The position numbers and the translations under genes are program-made. Shown here one piece after another: positions 33,382-44,672 of a DNA stretch of 64,000 nt. Numbering within the stretch: the stretch's first letter is position 1; the number at the start of each line of letters is the position of its first letter. This DNA comes from Pochonia chlamydosporia 170 (Eukaryota; Ascomycota; Sordariomycetes; Hypocreales; Clavicipitaceae). The stretch is taken from the NCBI RefSeq assembly GCF_001653235.2, contig NW_019154043.1:310001-374000 (forward strand). The letters are read 5' to 3'. The notes below the pieces were generated by a model. It was not told where the DNA came from. It made no database searches and saw only the letters and a program-made list of their open reading frames with translations.

Positions 33382-33774
33382 CTACATACAAATTGCGCCT
33401 GCGATGATAACCGCAGCCAATCCCACACCAGAGGCAGCTCTCAAATTACCAGCCGCCGCAACAGGGGGCATCATGGTAGAAGTAGAATTGCCCCCAGGCA
33501 TCATCGATGGCATGTTGCTACCTCCTGTAGTAGCCGCTACAGTTGTAAGGGCAGGTTCCGTGCATGAAGTGACTGGTACGGACGATCGAGTGACAATATC
33601 AGGCGTTGAGGGGGCAGGCTTGCAGGCTTGACATTCAACGGTCGAGACTGATGAAGTTGCCAGCACTCCGTAGCAACTAGCGAAGGCTGAAATAGAGTCA
33701 GTACGAAGTGTCCTTCAGCAAGATTGTGTAAAGCTTCCCATACCTAAGACTCCAGCAAGTGTGAAGGTCTTCAT
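33382..33774 (-). CDS. Small Ser/Thr-rich GPI-anchored-type protein (2 exons, 111 aa)
   Basis: Exons 33774..33744 and 33686..33382 flank a 57-nt intron (GTATGG, branch ACTGACTC, TTTCAG, phase 1). Splicing yields a signal peptide MKTFTLAGVLAFASCYGVLA that neither exon has alone. The mature part contains CQACKPAPSTPDIVT, a Ser/Thr/Met/Pro-rich middle likely to be O-glycosylated, and a C-terminal hydrophobic tail GVGLAAVIIAGAICM after small residues, the layout of a GPI-attachment signal. It is probably a cell-surface or wall protein. No catalytic domain is seen. Confidence 0.72.
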
Positions 33775-34811
33775 GATTTCGACGAAATACAACGACGCAA
33801 CAAAAGTCAATGCGAGTGCTTGCCGAGTTCTATGCGAAAATTCAGAGCAAATAATCCAGCAACAAAGCAACAAAGTCCAGTTTTAAAGATTAGCTCAAAC
33901 CAAGCTGCGATATGAAAACGAATGCAGAAGAAGGAGGCCTCATCAAGTCAAACCAAACAAGTAGTCATGGCGACTGGCGCGTCATATTTGTTTACCGTTT
34001 ATGTATTCAACCGCAACTAGTCCAACTTCGATCCGTTTTATTAAACACGTTTCCTAAGACGGCAGTTGCGGAGTATTACGTCCGATGTTGAAGCCATCGC
34101 ACACCTTAGATTGTTTACCACACGGATGGAAAGCATTCCGAACCAAATTAGCAGAAGAACCGCTAGTATAGAGACCATAATTTTAATCTGGGGTCAACAA
34201 CGATTGGCAGCGATAGCCAAGACCAAACTGGACGTCAGTCTTACATGTTGGAGGCTTGCTGTGGCCACCTTGATTCGCTGCCTTGTGGGCGCAGCTAAGA
34301 ATACGTAGGGTGTGATACTTCTTTCGAAAGAATCTGGGCGTTTCCCCAGTTAATTTAGCTTCGGGAGTGTTGCTTGCCGAGAGGGAACTCCAACTTTCGT
34401 AGCGCCGGCAATCCTGTCAGCCGAGCTTTAGCGTCGATCTAGGTCATTCTAATTTCCCAGTTCGGAACTAAACAGTGAATTGTTTCAACGTTTGTTTTTT
34501 TGCCAGCAGAAAGCGCCTGCCAAGGTGGTCGATTGATAAGTGTCGATCGCGATGGCATTTGGAATCAATAGTTGGGCCTGGCTTGGCGTAAGATGTAATA
34601 CTTGATTTGCCGTAGGAACTTAGTTGTCAACTTGAGTTTGATTAAATCAGCAATTGGATGTGTTAACTCTGACGCCCTTCGTAGCCACTTTGGATCATAT
34701 TTATTGATTGCCACTTCTTTTAAGGCTGTTTCGTTTATTTGATTCTTTTCAACTCAAGAAGAACTGTAACACCATTCGCTCTGCCCTCCACAACATCACA
34801 CATCAGACGAA
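33775..34811. other. Intergenic between divergent genes
   Basis: No supported gene. This is the promoter region of the GPI-type protein (left) and the Rds1-like gene (right). An 80-codon frame at 34066 lacks features. Confidence 0.5.
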
Positions 34812-35963
34812 ATGTTTTTCTCTCGTGCTACAGCTCTCGTTGCCATCGCAGGCCTCACCGCAGCCGGCCCTATTCAGAAACGTGATGGCATCAACGATGG
34901 TAAGAAACTGAATGCAATAGCTTTAAAGGTAATGCCACTTCTAACCTTAAGTATTTCAGGCGTCATTCTCAACTACGCTTTGACTCTGGAGCATCTCGAA
35001 GACACCTTCTACCGCCAAGGGCTAGAGAAGTTCACAGAGCAGGACTTTGCCGCTGCTGGCTTCGATTCCTCCTTCTACGGCAACCTCAAGAAGGTTTCAT
35101 CTGATGAATCAGAGCACGTTGGCTTTTTGACCAAAGCGCTAAAGGGTATGTCACATAATCTGGCACAATACACACGTTGCTAAACTGTATCTTGCTTATA
35201 GCTGCTGGTGTTACCCCCGTCGCCGCATGCACATACGACTTTGGCTACAAAGATGTCAAAACCTTCCTTGCCACCGCTTCCATTCTCGAAGGTGTTGGCG
35301 TCTCTGCCTACCTCGGCGCTGCTGCCGATATCATGAGCAAGACATATCTCACCGCGGCCGGTTCCATTCTGACTGTCGAGGCGAGACACTCGTCATACAT
35401 CCGAGCTGGACTGAAGGAAGCTCCATTCCCTCAACCTTTTGATGCCCCTCTATCAATCAACGAAGTCTATTCTCTTGCTTCGCAATTCATCACGTCTTGC
35501 CCCAAGGAGAACCCTGCTCTTCCCGTCAAGGCATTCCCCAAGTTGGCCCTCGACCCCAAGACTGCCATGCCCGTCAAGACAGGAGCAACCGTCACTCTCC
35601 AGACTCCAGTAAGTAGATGAATTCCCAAAAAAAAAAACCCCCATTATGTTACCGTTGTACGGCTTCTGACCACTATCCTATAGGGCTACACCCTCAAAGC
35701 TCCCCAGGGCTCTACCCAAGTCTACGCCGCTTTCATCGCCGTCACCGGACCAACATTCGTTCCTGCCACGCCCGTTGACGGAGGTTACTCTGTCAAGATT
35801 CCTGAGGGTTTTGCCGGCCAGACTTACGTCGTTCTTACTGGCTGCAACAAGAGCGTCACTGATGACACTGTCGGTGCTGGGCCTGCGATCATTGAGGTAT
35901 GTGTCTATAGTGAAAAGTTGTGGCGCGCATAGTATTAATCATTGGTCACAGATCTCGAGCTAG
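34812..35963 (+). CDS. Secreted ferritin-like protein, Rds1 family
   Basis: Five exons: 34812..34899, 34960..35145, 35202..35608, 35684..35896 and 35952..35963 (301 aa). The last exon adds only Ile-Ser-Ser and the stop, after a GTATGT...CACAG intron. The signal peptide MFFSRATALVAIAGLTAAG is followed by a Lys-Arg site. The ferritin-like helical domain includes VILNYALTLEHLEDTFYRQG, SDESEHVGFLTKAL and GSILTVEARHSSYIRAGL, with the Glu/His positions typical of the family (EHLE, EARH). Rds1-type proteins are induced by stress and nutrient limitation in fission yeast and are widespread, mostly extracellular, in moulds. Their reaction is not established. Confidence 0.88.
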
Positions 35964-36387
35964 TTTAATTAAGAAATATGATTGATTTCTTGTTAATATA
36001 CGGACGGGTTTTATGTTTGCTGCATTTGGCATGTAGGTCAAAGTGTTTGGCAAAAGTTTACTGTGGCTACAATCAGTAGCGGTAATAACAATGAATAATA
36101 TTCTCCCTTTTATTACGTTATTTTCATGCATTCGGTCTATCAGGCTTGAATCGCTGTGGGAGGGATTGTGTCATGTCGTCGATCGGGTGTGTCTCTGGAT
36201 GATACCGAGTGAAGAGCCCAGTGAACCCGCCGTAACGTAGACGCCTGCTCGCCACGTCCAATGGAACTCGAAAGCTTCAAAGTATGGCTTCATGTATCCT
36301 TTTCCCCTTTGGAAAGTCACATTGGTTCATAGACATCATGCAAAGTGGAATTGTCGCCAAACGCAAACGCCTTTGTCGTGGACGAAT
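35964..36387. other. Intergenic between convergent genes
   Basis: No gene seen; 3' flanks of the Rds1-like gene and of the permease pseudogene. Confidence 0.5.
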
Positions 36388-36929
36388 CTACCTCAGCCTT
36401 CTGCTTTCGATCAGCGCAACCGGCCCTCTATATCTCTTGCGGCCGATCACAACGTAGTGTAACAAGGCTTCAAGGAGAGCAGAGACAAACAAGGCCGACG
36501 CCCAGTTAAAGGTCGTCGCGGTAACAGGGTAAGACTGCGGCCAGAACGACGAAAAGAAGCTCCATATCCCAAATATCACGGCAATAGAATTGATGGCAAC
36601 CCCGTATTTGCCGAGAGAAAACTGAGCGTGCGGAAGGGTCTCCGGGTGTATATTCTCCTCCATAAAATAAAACCGATGCTCAGACAGTAGCATTGGAGTA
36701 ATGCAACAGTGAAGAGCGAGGTGATGGCGTAAAAAGCAACAGAGCTGCCCAGGTAAATTAAAGCCATTCCCAGAGTGATGACGCTTGTCACTATAGCGGC
36801 GTTTTGAGGTACCGGTCCCTTAGGGTCAACCGTAGATATCCAAGACGAGAGGGGCATACCATTATCGCGAGAAAATGCAAACAGATCGCGGGTTGTGGCA
36901 GTGAGGAATGAGATGTTCGAACAGACAAC

Positions 36930-36934
36930 CAAGG
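36930..36934. repeat. Left 5-bp target-site duplication (CAAGG)
   Basis: CAAGG directly abuts the TG start of the LTR and matches the copy at 37165-37169. Counting one copy only restores the permease reading frame. Confidence 0.85.
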
Positions 36935-37164
36935 TGTCAACGAGAGCTGCTCTGGATCATCACGGACCAAGTCAACCGAGTCATTCAATAGGATTGAATA
37001 TCCCTATTCAACTGAGTCATTGAATATCCCTCAGAAACGCCTTATAAAAAGAGTCATGATTTCCTTCCTTTCCTTCTTTCCGTTAGATAGTCAGTCAAGT
37101 AAATATCATTCAATTCAGTCTTTTGTTGCCCTCAATCTCTCAAATCCGTAGCTATCTAGCGATA
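36935..37164 (+). mobile_element. Solo LTR (copia-like) inserted in the permease gene
   Basis: This 230-bp element starts TGTCAACG and ends TAGCGATA. It is flanked by identical CAAGG at 36930-36934 and 37165-37169, a 5-bp target duplication. It contains a TATA box (37043-37050), two copies of GAGTCATT (36978, 37014) and of TTGAATATCCCT (36994, 37020) upstream of it, and no coding capacity. That is the layout of an LTR left by recombination between the two ends of a retrotransposon. It lies antisense to the permease. The end is TA rather than the usual CA. Its last 16 bases recur at 55526-55541. Confidence 0.85.
37043..37050 (+). promoter_or_regulatory. TATA box inside the solo LTR
   Basis: TATAAAAA lies about 115 bp before the LTR end, the expected place for the retrotransposon promoter. 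It could drive transcription antisense to the broken permease, toward 38.4 kb. Confidence 0.5.
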
Positions 37165-37169
37165 CAAGG
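37165..37169. repeat. Right 5-bp target-site duplication (CAAGG)
   Basis: CAAGG directly follows the LTR end and matches the copy at 36930-36934. Confidence 0.85.
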
Positions 37170-38424
37170 CGTTGATCGCGACGAGTACTACAGTCAGCCA
37201 GGCTGTGTTCATGGACTGCCGTAGTACATAAACAACGGGATAGGTGCTGATGTCTTCGATTGCCGCCGCCGTGTCTGGAATATGGTACATAATCGTGACG
37301 AGCATTGGAAGAACCAGTACAAAATCGGTAATGTACACCGCCAGCATCGCCTTGGGCACAGAGACGGCAGCATTTCGAACTTCTTCAGCCATGTGCACGG
37401 TCTTGTTGAATCAAGTAGTTAGCGTATAATCGCCACAGCAGATATTGGAAAGTTGGAATTGAGCCCACGTACTGTGTCAACGCCGACTTGAACGGATATG
37501 CCGGGCAATTGTCCGATCATGACGGCAAGCGCCAAGCTCGACCATCCTCCGAAGTTTTCGAATCCGGTCCAAACCTTCTCAGAAGTTGCTTTGGGAGCAT
37601 TCACCCAGATGGGAATTAGAACAGCAAAGTAGACCAGCACGTGGAAAGCAAATGCAGCGTTCTGCCAATGAGGTAAGACTCTATAACCCCAGACACTGCC
37701 AGCGAAAGCCGTTACAACTGCAACAAGAATAAACACAAACATGTGCCATGGTGGCGCCGTGTACTCCGGGTAATTAACGCGTATCGTGGTTTGGATCAAA
37801 GTACCAGTTAGAAGCACGCCCAGGGACTGACCAGCTTGCAAGGCCAAAGACGATGTCCATCTACTCATTCCATTAGCCAATGTTGTCTTGGACCTGCTTC
37901 GACAAAGGTGTTGTTTACCCGCTCACGTAACTTAGAGGTTTTTGCATGTTTTCTGGCGCGAATTCGCTGACCCAGTGATACTGGGCGCCGGCGATGGGAG
38001 CCATACTAGCCATTTCAGCCATACTAAGATATGTTGGGCCAAAGCCGACGAACGCCCAGATGGTCGAGTATACCAAAGTTGGACTGCCACCATCAATGAG
38101 CGCGGGAGTAATCAGGAAGATGGTAAACTCCCAGACTGCCGTAGCTACCGCCGCAAATGAAGCTACCGAGAATGTACGAAAGCTTCGAACAAGTTCTTGA
38201 TCTCGGCCCATGCGGCGCATGTCAGCTGCATCGGCAGAGGTTGACTTTGTCATTCGCCGATGGGACTCGGGGTCTTCAACTGCCATTTCTTCCGAGTCCA
38301 TCCCATCGTTACGTCTTCCACGGACCCCATTTGGTGTCAATTTCGGATATGGTGTCAGTTTCGTCCCATTAAGCGAACGGGACGACTCTCTCGAGGCGGA
38401 CCGTGGCTCAGCCTTGGTGTCCAT

Positions 38425-39566
38425 GGCTCAAGTTGCGTGACCTTATGGCGGATATTCTGAGGGAGAAATGACGCGCAAAGGAATTTTCTTGATTGACAAG
38501 CGAGAAAATGATCTGGCTCAAGAAATAGGATAAGACGCAAAATACATGTGACGACGAGACGACCGTTGTTGACTGATTGTAACCATGACCGCCTAAGACT
38601 CCCTGCGTTGCCTCAGAACGGCCGACATGAGAGACAACCAAATCTCATCCGGCTGGATGGTAGATTACAGGACTAGACCCGACCGTATATTGCACCGTAG
38701 TCTCAGCGCACAAGTCACTTGTTGGTCACACAACTTGCATCATTGCGCCCAAAACATGGCCTTGGGCTGAGTGTTGTCTCACATTGGACACCGTCTTCTG
38801 TTGTCCTTTGGGGCGTCCGTAAACTTATGGACCAGTTTACAAGTGTTAGATAGCCAAGTACAGCGCTTACAGAATCATGTATATATAAATCTGTTTTCTT
38901 TCTAGTCCTACTACTTAATTGGCTATTCGGTCCCGGCATCTGCACCTCCACAATGCTACAAACACCAGTTGGGAGACAAATCTCTGAATCCCGAGTCACG
39001 ATTTACTCTGCCGTCCGTAGGCAACAATGCCGACATAGACATACGGGTGCCTGAATTGATAAATGTCCGGAAATGACGTGAGCCGTTGTAGATCTGCTCT
39101 CCGCTCCGCTGTCTTGATTGCGAAAACTAGAGATTACAGAACGTCGTGCTGATCGTGCTCACGGGACAATACGGCTATGATTCTCAGCATTTTTGCGACC
39201 TGTCACTAACAAGCAACTCTGCTCGCACCTAGTTGGTGGCAGAGGTTGGCCTTGTATGACTCTTGTTCGACCGGAAAGCTATGCACGGAGCAATGGATGC
39301 GCCGTGTATGAAGGAAGAATTTGGAAGCGAAAGCCGTGCAGCTCCGTCGTGGCTGGTACAATTGTCCTGACCAGGACAACTGAAGTACCGCAGATCCCGC
39401 GACTCCTCATTCTGTACTCCGTACTGGGAAGCTACCTGCCCGACTCTGTGGCGAGATTAGTAGCCAGAATTTTACATATTATTTGGCCGGCTTCCCCGGA
39501 TCCCTCTGCTGTTACACGAAACAATGACAATTTGTCGCCAATCTCTCTTGCCATCATCGATTGGCA
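38425..39566. other. Intergenic between divergent genes, no gene seen
   Basis: Frames at 38715-38999 (minus) and 39193-39612 (plus) have no domain or splice pattern. The region contains the promoters of the permease pseudogene and the receptor-like gene. Confidence 0.5.
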
Positions 39567-40920
39567 ATGGCAAAACCAGATAACAATGGGAGCTGGCTCA
39601 TTTCTGCCATGATGATTTCATGGGTTTGGTCGGTTCTGTTGTATTTCGTACGTGTTTGGGCGAAATTGAGCGTGAAGCGATGGGGCTCCGAGGATTATAC
39701 TGTGACTACGGCTCTTGTAAGTTCCCGTCGTGCCCGCTGTTGTGGGAGAAAACGCTAAATTTGTGTTGATAGCTGGCGTCAACGATGGATATTGGGGTGG
39801 CATACCGGGCAATTCGAAGAGGCTATGGTCTGCCAGTAAGCCAGATTCTCGACGAGAACAGAGTCAAAGTTGAACAGGTGGGTGGCCCTCCTCGTTTGCA
39901 TTTGGAGAGTAAGACTAACGAAATTGAAGTTATTATACGCCACGCAGCAACTATATGTCCTTGCTCATGGGCTATCCAAGATATCCACAGGGCTATTTAT
40001 TATACAACTCTCATATTCCGGTCCTCAAGCAAAACCAGGTTACGTCCTGGTCGCTGCAACTACTCTCTGGACTGTGGCATCTATGCTAGCCGTAGCTTTT
40101 CGAGGTGATCTCAACAATCCCTGGCGAACATTGGATGGATCAAAGACAATGGTAAGCTTGCGATTCAAGTACATAATCGTAACATGATTCTAACATAATC
40201 TTGAAGCACCATCGGTGGATTGTCATAGAGATAACGGGTCTCGCAATTGAGATTCTGTTACTATTGCTAGCGACCAATCTTGTCAATGGGCTGCACGCAA
40301 ACGCACGAAAACGATTTACAATCCTGGCCGCATTCGGAGCTCGTATACTGTACGTTTCCCTAATTTCTTCCTGCATCGCTGAAATACTGAAGCAACGTAG
40401 ATTGATCCCCCTTGTCGCCATACGGCTGCACCTGCTCTCACCATCTGTAAACACGCTTCCCACCAGCACAAGCATCGTGCCCAGCATCGTGACCGAAGTG
40501 ACCCTTCATTTCGCCGTCATGTCTGCATCCATCACGTCTCTTCGGCCACTCTTACGGACATTCGAGACAACATACAACCTTGAGAGCAAAAACACTTCGC
40601 AACAAGACTCTCGGCTGAACTCGCAGTTGAAGTCAGGACACGCTTACCATGCGTCGTACGACTCACGTCTTACCATTATAAAGGATCATGCCAATCAGCA
40701 ACAATGGACAGATGAACTGAGCTTGCCGAATTTGGCGTATTCTTCCTTGGGACATGCACCAAGGCTCAACAGAGTATCTACGGCGGTCACGGCGGTCCAT
40801 AACAAAGATGACTTGGTTACGCGGGCAAGTCTTGCGTCACGGGAGGGCCTTCCAGCGGATGCAATTATTATCCAGAAGACACTTGATTGGGAGGTACAGT
40901 ATGAGCGGAACAATAAGTAG
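39567..40920 (+). CDS. Pth11-like seven-transmembrane protein (fungal rhodopsin-type domain)
   Basis: Four exons: 39567..39716, 39773..39877, 39930..40151 and 40207..40920 (396 aa). Introns 1-3 are phase 0 with GT-AG ends and GCTAAAT, ACTAACG and TCTAAC branch points. The layout follows the fungal integral-membrane family: VWSVLLYFVRVWAKLSVKRWGSEDY, then LYVLAHGLSKISTGLFII, then several more helices to about residue 280, and a hydrophilic C-terminal tail of about 100 residues. These are predicted GPCR-like plasma-membrane sensors; Magnaporthe Pth11 works in surface sensing before appressorium formation. No CFEM domain precedes the helices. The ligand is unknown. Confidence 0.8.
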
Positions 40921-42260
40921 GCGTATGGTTTGGGCGCGTGCTTTGTTCACCTTTACGGAGTATGATAGGACGAGATACCGACATGAGGCGTTGACTAGAC
41001 CGGATAAATGATTCCTTCGCTTTCTGTATCTTGGAGACACCGCCATGGTAATGTTTCATTCGTCTGTGGCTCGGCACTTGCCAGACTTGCGGAGATCCGA
41101 TGTGACATCGTCTGGTTAATGGCCCATATTCAGCCGTCACCATGCCTCAACAAAGCCTGGCATCGGATGAACGAGGCGTCCAAGACATCATCCATATAAT
41201 GTAACATTCCTCTGAATGAATTGCAACAATACGGGTTGTCAGGTTGACCCTCATGGCAGGATTTGAAGAGTTTTGCGACCTTATGCTCAGTCGTTTGACA
41301 AGTCACAAACACATGTCTCAGTGCTGGGAGCACAACTTGGGGCATCCACGGCTGAGACTGACTGAATGATGAAAATGCCACTGGCAATGTAGTCAGAAGT
41401 TCTTTACCCCGCTGTTGTCCTACTCTGCTTATGTCTGTGATGAGGACCGGTTAGAGCGAATGCAATATGAATTCTTCTGAGACATATTTCAGCCACCAAC
41501 CCTAACCCTGTCCGTCCAATGCCGCCTGCCAGTTGCCTGGATCGACGTTCGAACAGGCATCGCGGTGAATAGGCGTGCTTTGAGTTGCAGTCCTTGCGCC
41601 GGGCAGCTCTCGCAATAATATATTTTTAACCAAAGACCGCGTGGCGCATTTTGATGTGTCAAGCTGTGTGGTTGTTGTGCATATTTCGCCGATGATTGAA
41701 TCATTCACACGTGTAAGTCTACATGAGGTATAATAAGCCGCATATGCGGTAGGCTTCCGCGCCACCGGAGCAACATACCAGGGACCAGCACAAGCGAGGA
41801 ACGTTGACCTGAGTTAGAATTCTGAGTGTGATATCTCATGCATGATCATATCCAGAAACGGGCTTATTATTACAAAGAGTCGGCACGGGAGAAAATTTGC
41901 AAAAATTAGCCAGCTACAGGGTAGGTCCGCACTGTGATGCGGAGTCCGAGAGCGCAAGAATATCAGGCAGTTCATGCTGTTGGAGTAAATATTCCCACAT
42001 TTATGGTCAACTGCCTAGATAGCTAGATACGTAAGTACTCGGAATGGTTCCATTTGCTATTGCTATTGACGAACGGTCAAGTTGCGGAACCGCAGAGTCT
42101 GCTGTCAAAGATGTTGCTGAGTAAGCATGAGATGCGACACGAACCCACATCCACAATTATTTTTGGACTGATGCCGTTGGAGGGGTCCAGTTCACTTCAC
42201 TTCAATAAACCCAAACCTGCACATTCAATCCACACACCAGCAGTCATCATTACCAACATA
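40921..42260. other. Intergenic, no gene seen
   Basis: Several short frames on both strands near 41000-41770 show no family features. The frame of the next gene is open upstream to 42054 but without coding character. Confidence 0.5.
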
Positions 42261-43721
42261 ATGACACAATCAAAAGCGGCCAAGCGAAAGAGAAAGGCCC
42301 AAGCCCAACTTCCTAACAAACAGACCAAGACTGCTACCATCGTGACACCGCCTCCCGATGGCGACGCCAATCAGTTCGAACCGAAAAACCTGCAGACGGT
42401 CATATCCGATGAAGAGCTCGACATCACAATTGAGACTCTGACGACTCTGGCCCAATACCCGAGTCTCACAAAGTCGAAACTCTGCAAAAATCTGCGAACG
42501 GCTGTCTATGACTTCCGACAGTCATGTACCACGGGCGTAAACTCTGCCGAAGGCGCCAATCTCACAGCCCGAGTTACAGCAGCGTTGACTGATGAAAAGT
42601 ACCTCGAAGCTAAGATTTTGCTTGCCGAGATGCGATTGCGAGGAGAGGAACCGAAATTGGGTGCTCTTTGTCGCTGGGTTCGAGATCTTGATGTTGTCAC
42701 GCAGCCCAATGGCGCTAGCATTGTCAGTCCCAATCGATCTGACAAGGAAAAGGAACTTCTCGAGGTTCTTGATGCTGTCATGCGTGTCAGCTGCCCAATT
42801 GATGACAATCCCGAAGCAAAACTTCCGTCTCGATTGTCTTCTCACATCGCCTTACAGCCTACCTGGGATCTCCGAGAGTCCACCGAGCCTCACCAAGTCT
42901 ATGCCTCTGTGCTGGACAAATCCATCCTCTCTTCTGGCCCAGAGTCTCTGCCTTCTTCTCTCCGAATTATCGAAACAACGCCCGGCCATCTGCGCAAACC
43001 GCCCAACCACCACCCTGCTATTCTCTACACAACCGAACCCAACACTGTCAACTTATCGACAGAGCATTCAGGAATAACCTACCATAACCATCCTAATGTT
43101 CCTCACCTTGGTCTCGCCACTGGTGTGCTCTCACCGGACGAATGCAAAGCTATAATTGCAGCGGGCGAGAGTGTTGGTTTTCTTCCCGACACACCCATCC
43201 GAGAGGGCGGTGATACTAGCGTCCTTGCACACAACTTCTACTGGATTGTGGACACGGCGTTCCACGATAAGCTCTGGGCACGCATGGCTCCATTTGTTCC
43301 AGCATCGATTAATGGTCGGCGTTCCCGTGGAGTCAACCGAAGGTTTCGTGTCTATCGATATGTGCCCGGTGCTGAGTACAGATGCCACATCGATGGAGCA
43401 TGGCCGCCTTCAGGCATTCGCCCTGACGACACGTACGTTTACGACGATTCACCAGCAGAAAAGAAACAGAGCTCACTCTTCACTTTCTTGCTCTATCTCA
43501 ATGACGAGTTTGAAGGTGGAGAGACGACATTTTATATACCTGGCCTGCGGGAGGGCACGCTCAATGCGTATCCTGTGCGGCCCGTTATGGGGGGCGTTGC
43601 CGTCTTCCCACATGGTGAAACCAAAGGCGCGTTGCTGCATGAGGGGACTAGTGTCAGGAAGGGAGCCAAGTATATCATAAGGACGGACATTGAGTATGAT
43701 GTTGAACCGTCAAAGGAATGA
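42261..43721 (+). CDS. 2-oxoglutarate/Fe(II)-dependent oxygenase (prolyl-4-hydroxylase-like)
   Basis: This is a single exon of 486 aa from the ATG at 42261 (MTQSKAAKRKRKAQ); the frame extends upstream, but this ATG begins the Lys/Arg-rich, nuclear-signal-like N-terminus. The N-terminal half is helical and of unknown role. The C-terminal 200 residues form the double-stranded beta-helix: GLATGVLSPDECKAIIAAGE, then metal ligands His376 and Asp378 in YRCHIDGAWPP, the block FTFLLYLNDEFEGGETTFY, and the distal His460 in LLHEGTSV, followed by a basic 2-oxoglutarate-binding region (GAKYIIRTD). All three Fe ligands are present, so it should be active. There is no signal peptide; a cytosolic or nuclear substrate is likely but unknown. 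Confidence 0.85.
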   Translation: MTQSKAAKRKRKAQAQLPNKQTKTATIVTPPPDGDANQFEPKNLQTVISDEELDITIETLTTLAQYPSLTKSKLCKNLRTAVYDFRQSCTTGVNSAEGANLTARVTAALTDEKYLEAKILLAEMRLRGEEPKLGALCRWVRDLDVVTQPNGASIVSPNRSDKEKELLEVLDAVMRVSCPIDDNPEAKLPSRLSSHIALQPTWDLRESTEPHQVYASVLDKSILSSGPESLPSSLRIIETTPGHLRKPPNHHPAILYTTEPNTVNLSTEHSGITYHNHPNVPHLGLATGVLSPDECKAIIAAGESVGFLPDTPIREGGDTSVLAHNFYWIVDTAFHDKLWARMAPFVPASINGRRSRGVNRRFRVYRYVPGAEYRCHIDGAWPPSGIRPDDTYVYDDSPAEKKQSSLFTFLLYLNDEFEGGETTFYIPGLREGTLNAYPVRPVMGGVAVFPHGETKGALLHEGTSVRKGAKYIIRTDIEYDVEPSKE

Positions 43722-44672
43722 GCGATGACGTACATTGTCTATGAAGTTACGACGTTGATGAACCTGCTGGCGTTGGATGCGAAGGAACCAAGAAAATGTA
43801 CATCGAGCCCCGGGATTGTGAGACTGTACTACGAGGCCACCAAGGTTGCTAAGGGAGGGATTCCGGGCTGGAGATCTTGCGACTGTTCCACGCTCAGGTA
43901 TGGCGGTGATATTCCATAGGCAGGACTACGGGCTTCAACAGAAGGACCGGTACTAGCGACGCGTCGCCTGCCTTGGCGTAGCATATCACAAAGTGCAATC
44001 GAGCCGCTCCGATACCCTAGCGAACGTAGATGGTGAGGTGGACGGCGGGGCAACCTCCTTCGCCAAAGACCGGCCGAGCCATGACAAGAGACGGGAACCA
44101 ATTCCAATACCTCTTGATGCACCACAAACCTGTGGCGTTATTTCCAAAACGAACAGAAGTGTGGCTCTGAGAAGCATGAGCTTACGCCTGTACTCGTTGA
44201 CCGAACAAGGTTTGCAGCATGGATGGAACGGTTTCTTCCGCTCCCAGCCTTGGCGTGTCGTGCTGAGTTGGAGAGCCGCCGCAATGGTTGACAAAACTGG
44301 AAAATGTATCCTCTCTCGAACCCAGTAACTCAACCGTATTTCAGGCACAAATTGCAAAGAATACCTATTTATAGAGTCTTCAGCAGAACATAACGCTTTG
44401 TGGGGGTCTGTTGTCGGCTTTGCGTTCCTTACTCTTCAGCCGCAGCCCATCCTAGGCAACATAACACTTAACAACCCTTGTAGCCGGCAATAAGGTACTA
44501 GCGCTTATTTTGAATGCAGTATGTCGCGTGCTCATCATCATTTCTTCAGATTCTCAACGAGATTGAAATAGTCTCCAAGGACTCAACTCTGTCTGTGAAG
44601 TCTTTCCACCCTCTGCATCCGTTCATTTCCCTTTTGTATATTTTATAAGCTTCAATTTAGACAATTATTGCA
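43722..44672. other. Intergenic, no gene seen
   Basis: Minus-strand frames at 43829-44357 lack domain features. The right end has a TATA-like TATATTTTATAA at 44637-44648, close to the next start codon. Confidence 0.5.

Larger units (their letters stand above)
36388..38424 (-). pseudogene. APC-family amino-acid/GABA permease, broken by a solo LTR and a one-base frameshift
   Basis: Readable exons are 38424..37919, 37860..37473 and 37401..37165 (58- and 71-nt introns with GT-AG ends), then 36929..36388 after the insert. The protein starts with a long hydrophilic N-terminus, then SFRTFSVASFAAVATAVWEF and SMAEMASMAPIAGAQYHWVSE, the opening helices of fungal GABA-permease-like APC transporters. 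A 230-bp LTR flanked by CAAGG duplications interrupts the codons just after INAL; dropping it and one duplication brings VVCSNISFL back into phase. Further on, at about 36644-36650, one base is missing: the reading WRRIY should continue HPETLPHAQFSLG, which lies in the next frame. Without these two lesions the length would be near 557 aa, normal for the family. Confidence 0.88.

Noticed and set aside
43829..44357. Two overlapping minus-strand frames, one with a signal-like N-terminus
   Set aside because: Composition is Arg-rich and unstructured, with no splice pattern and no promoter-like element.
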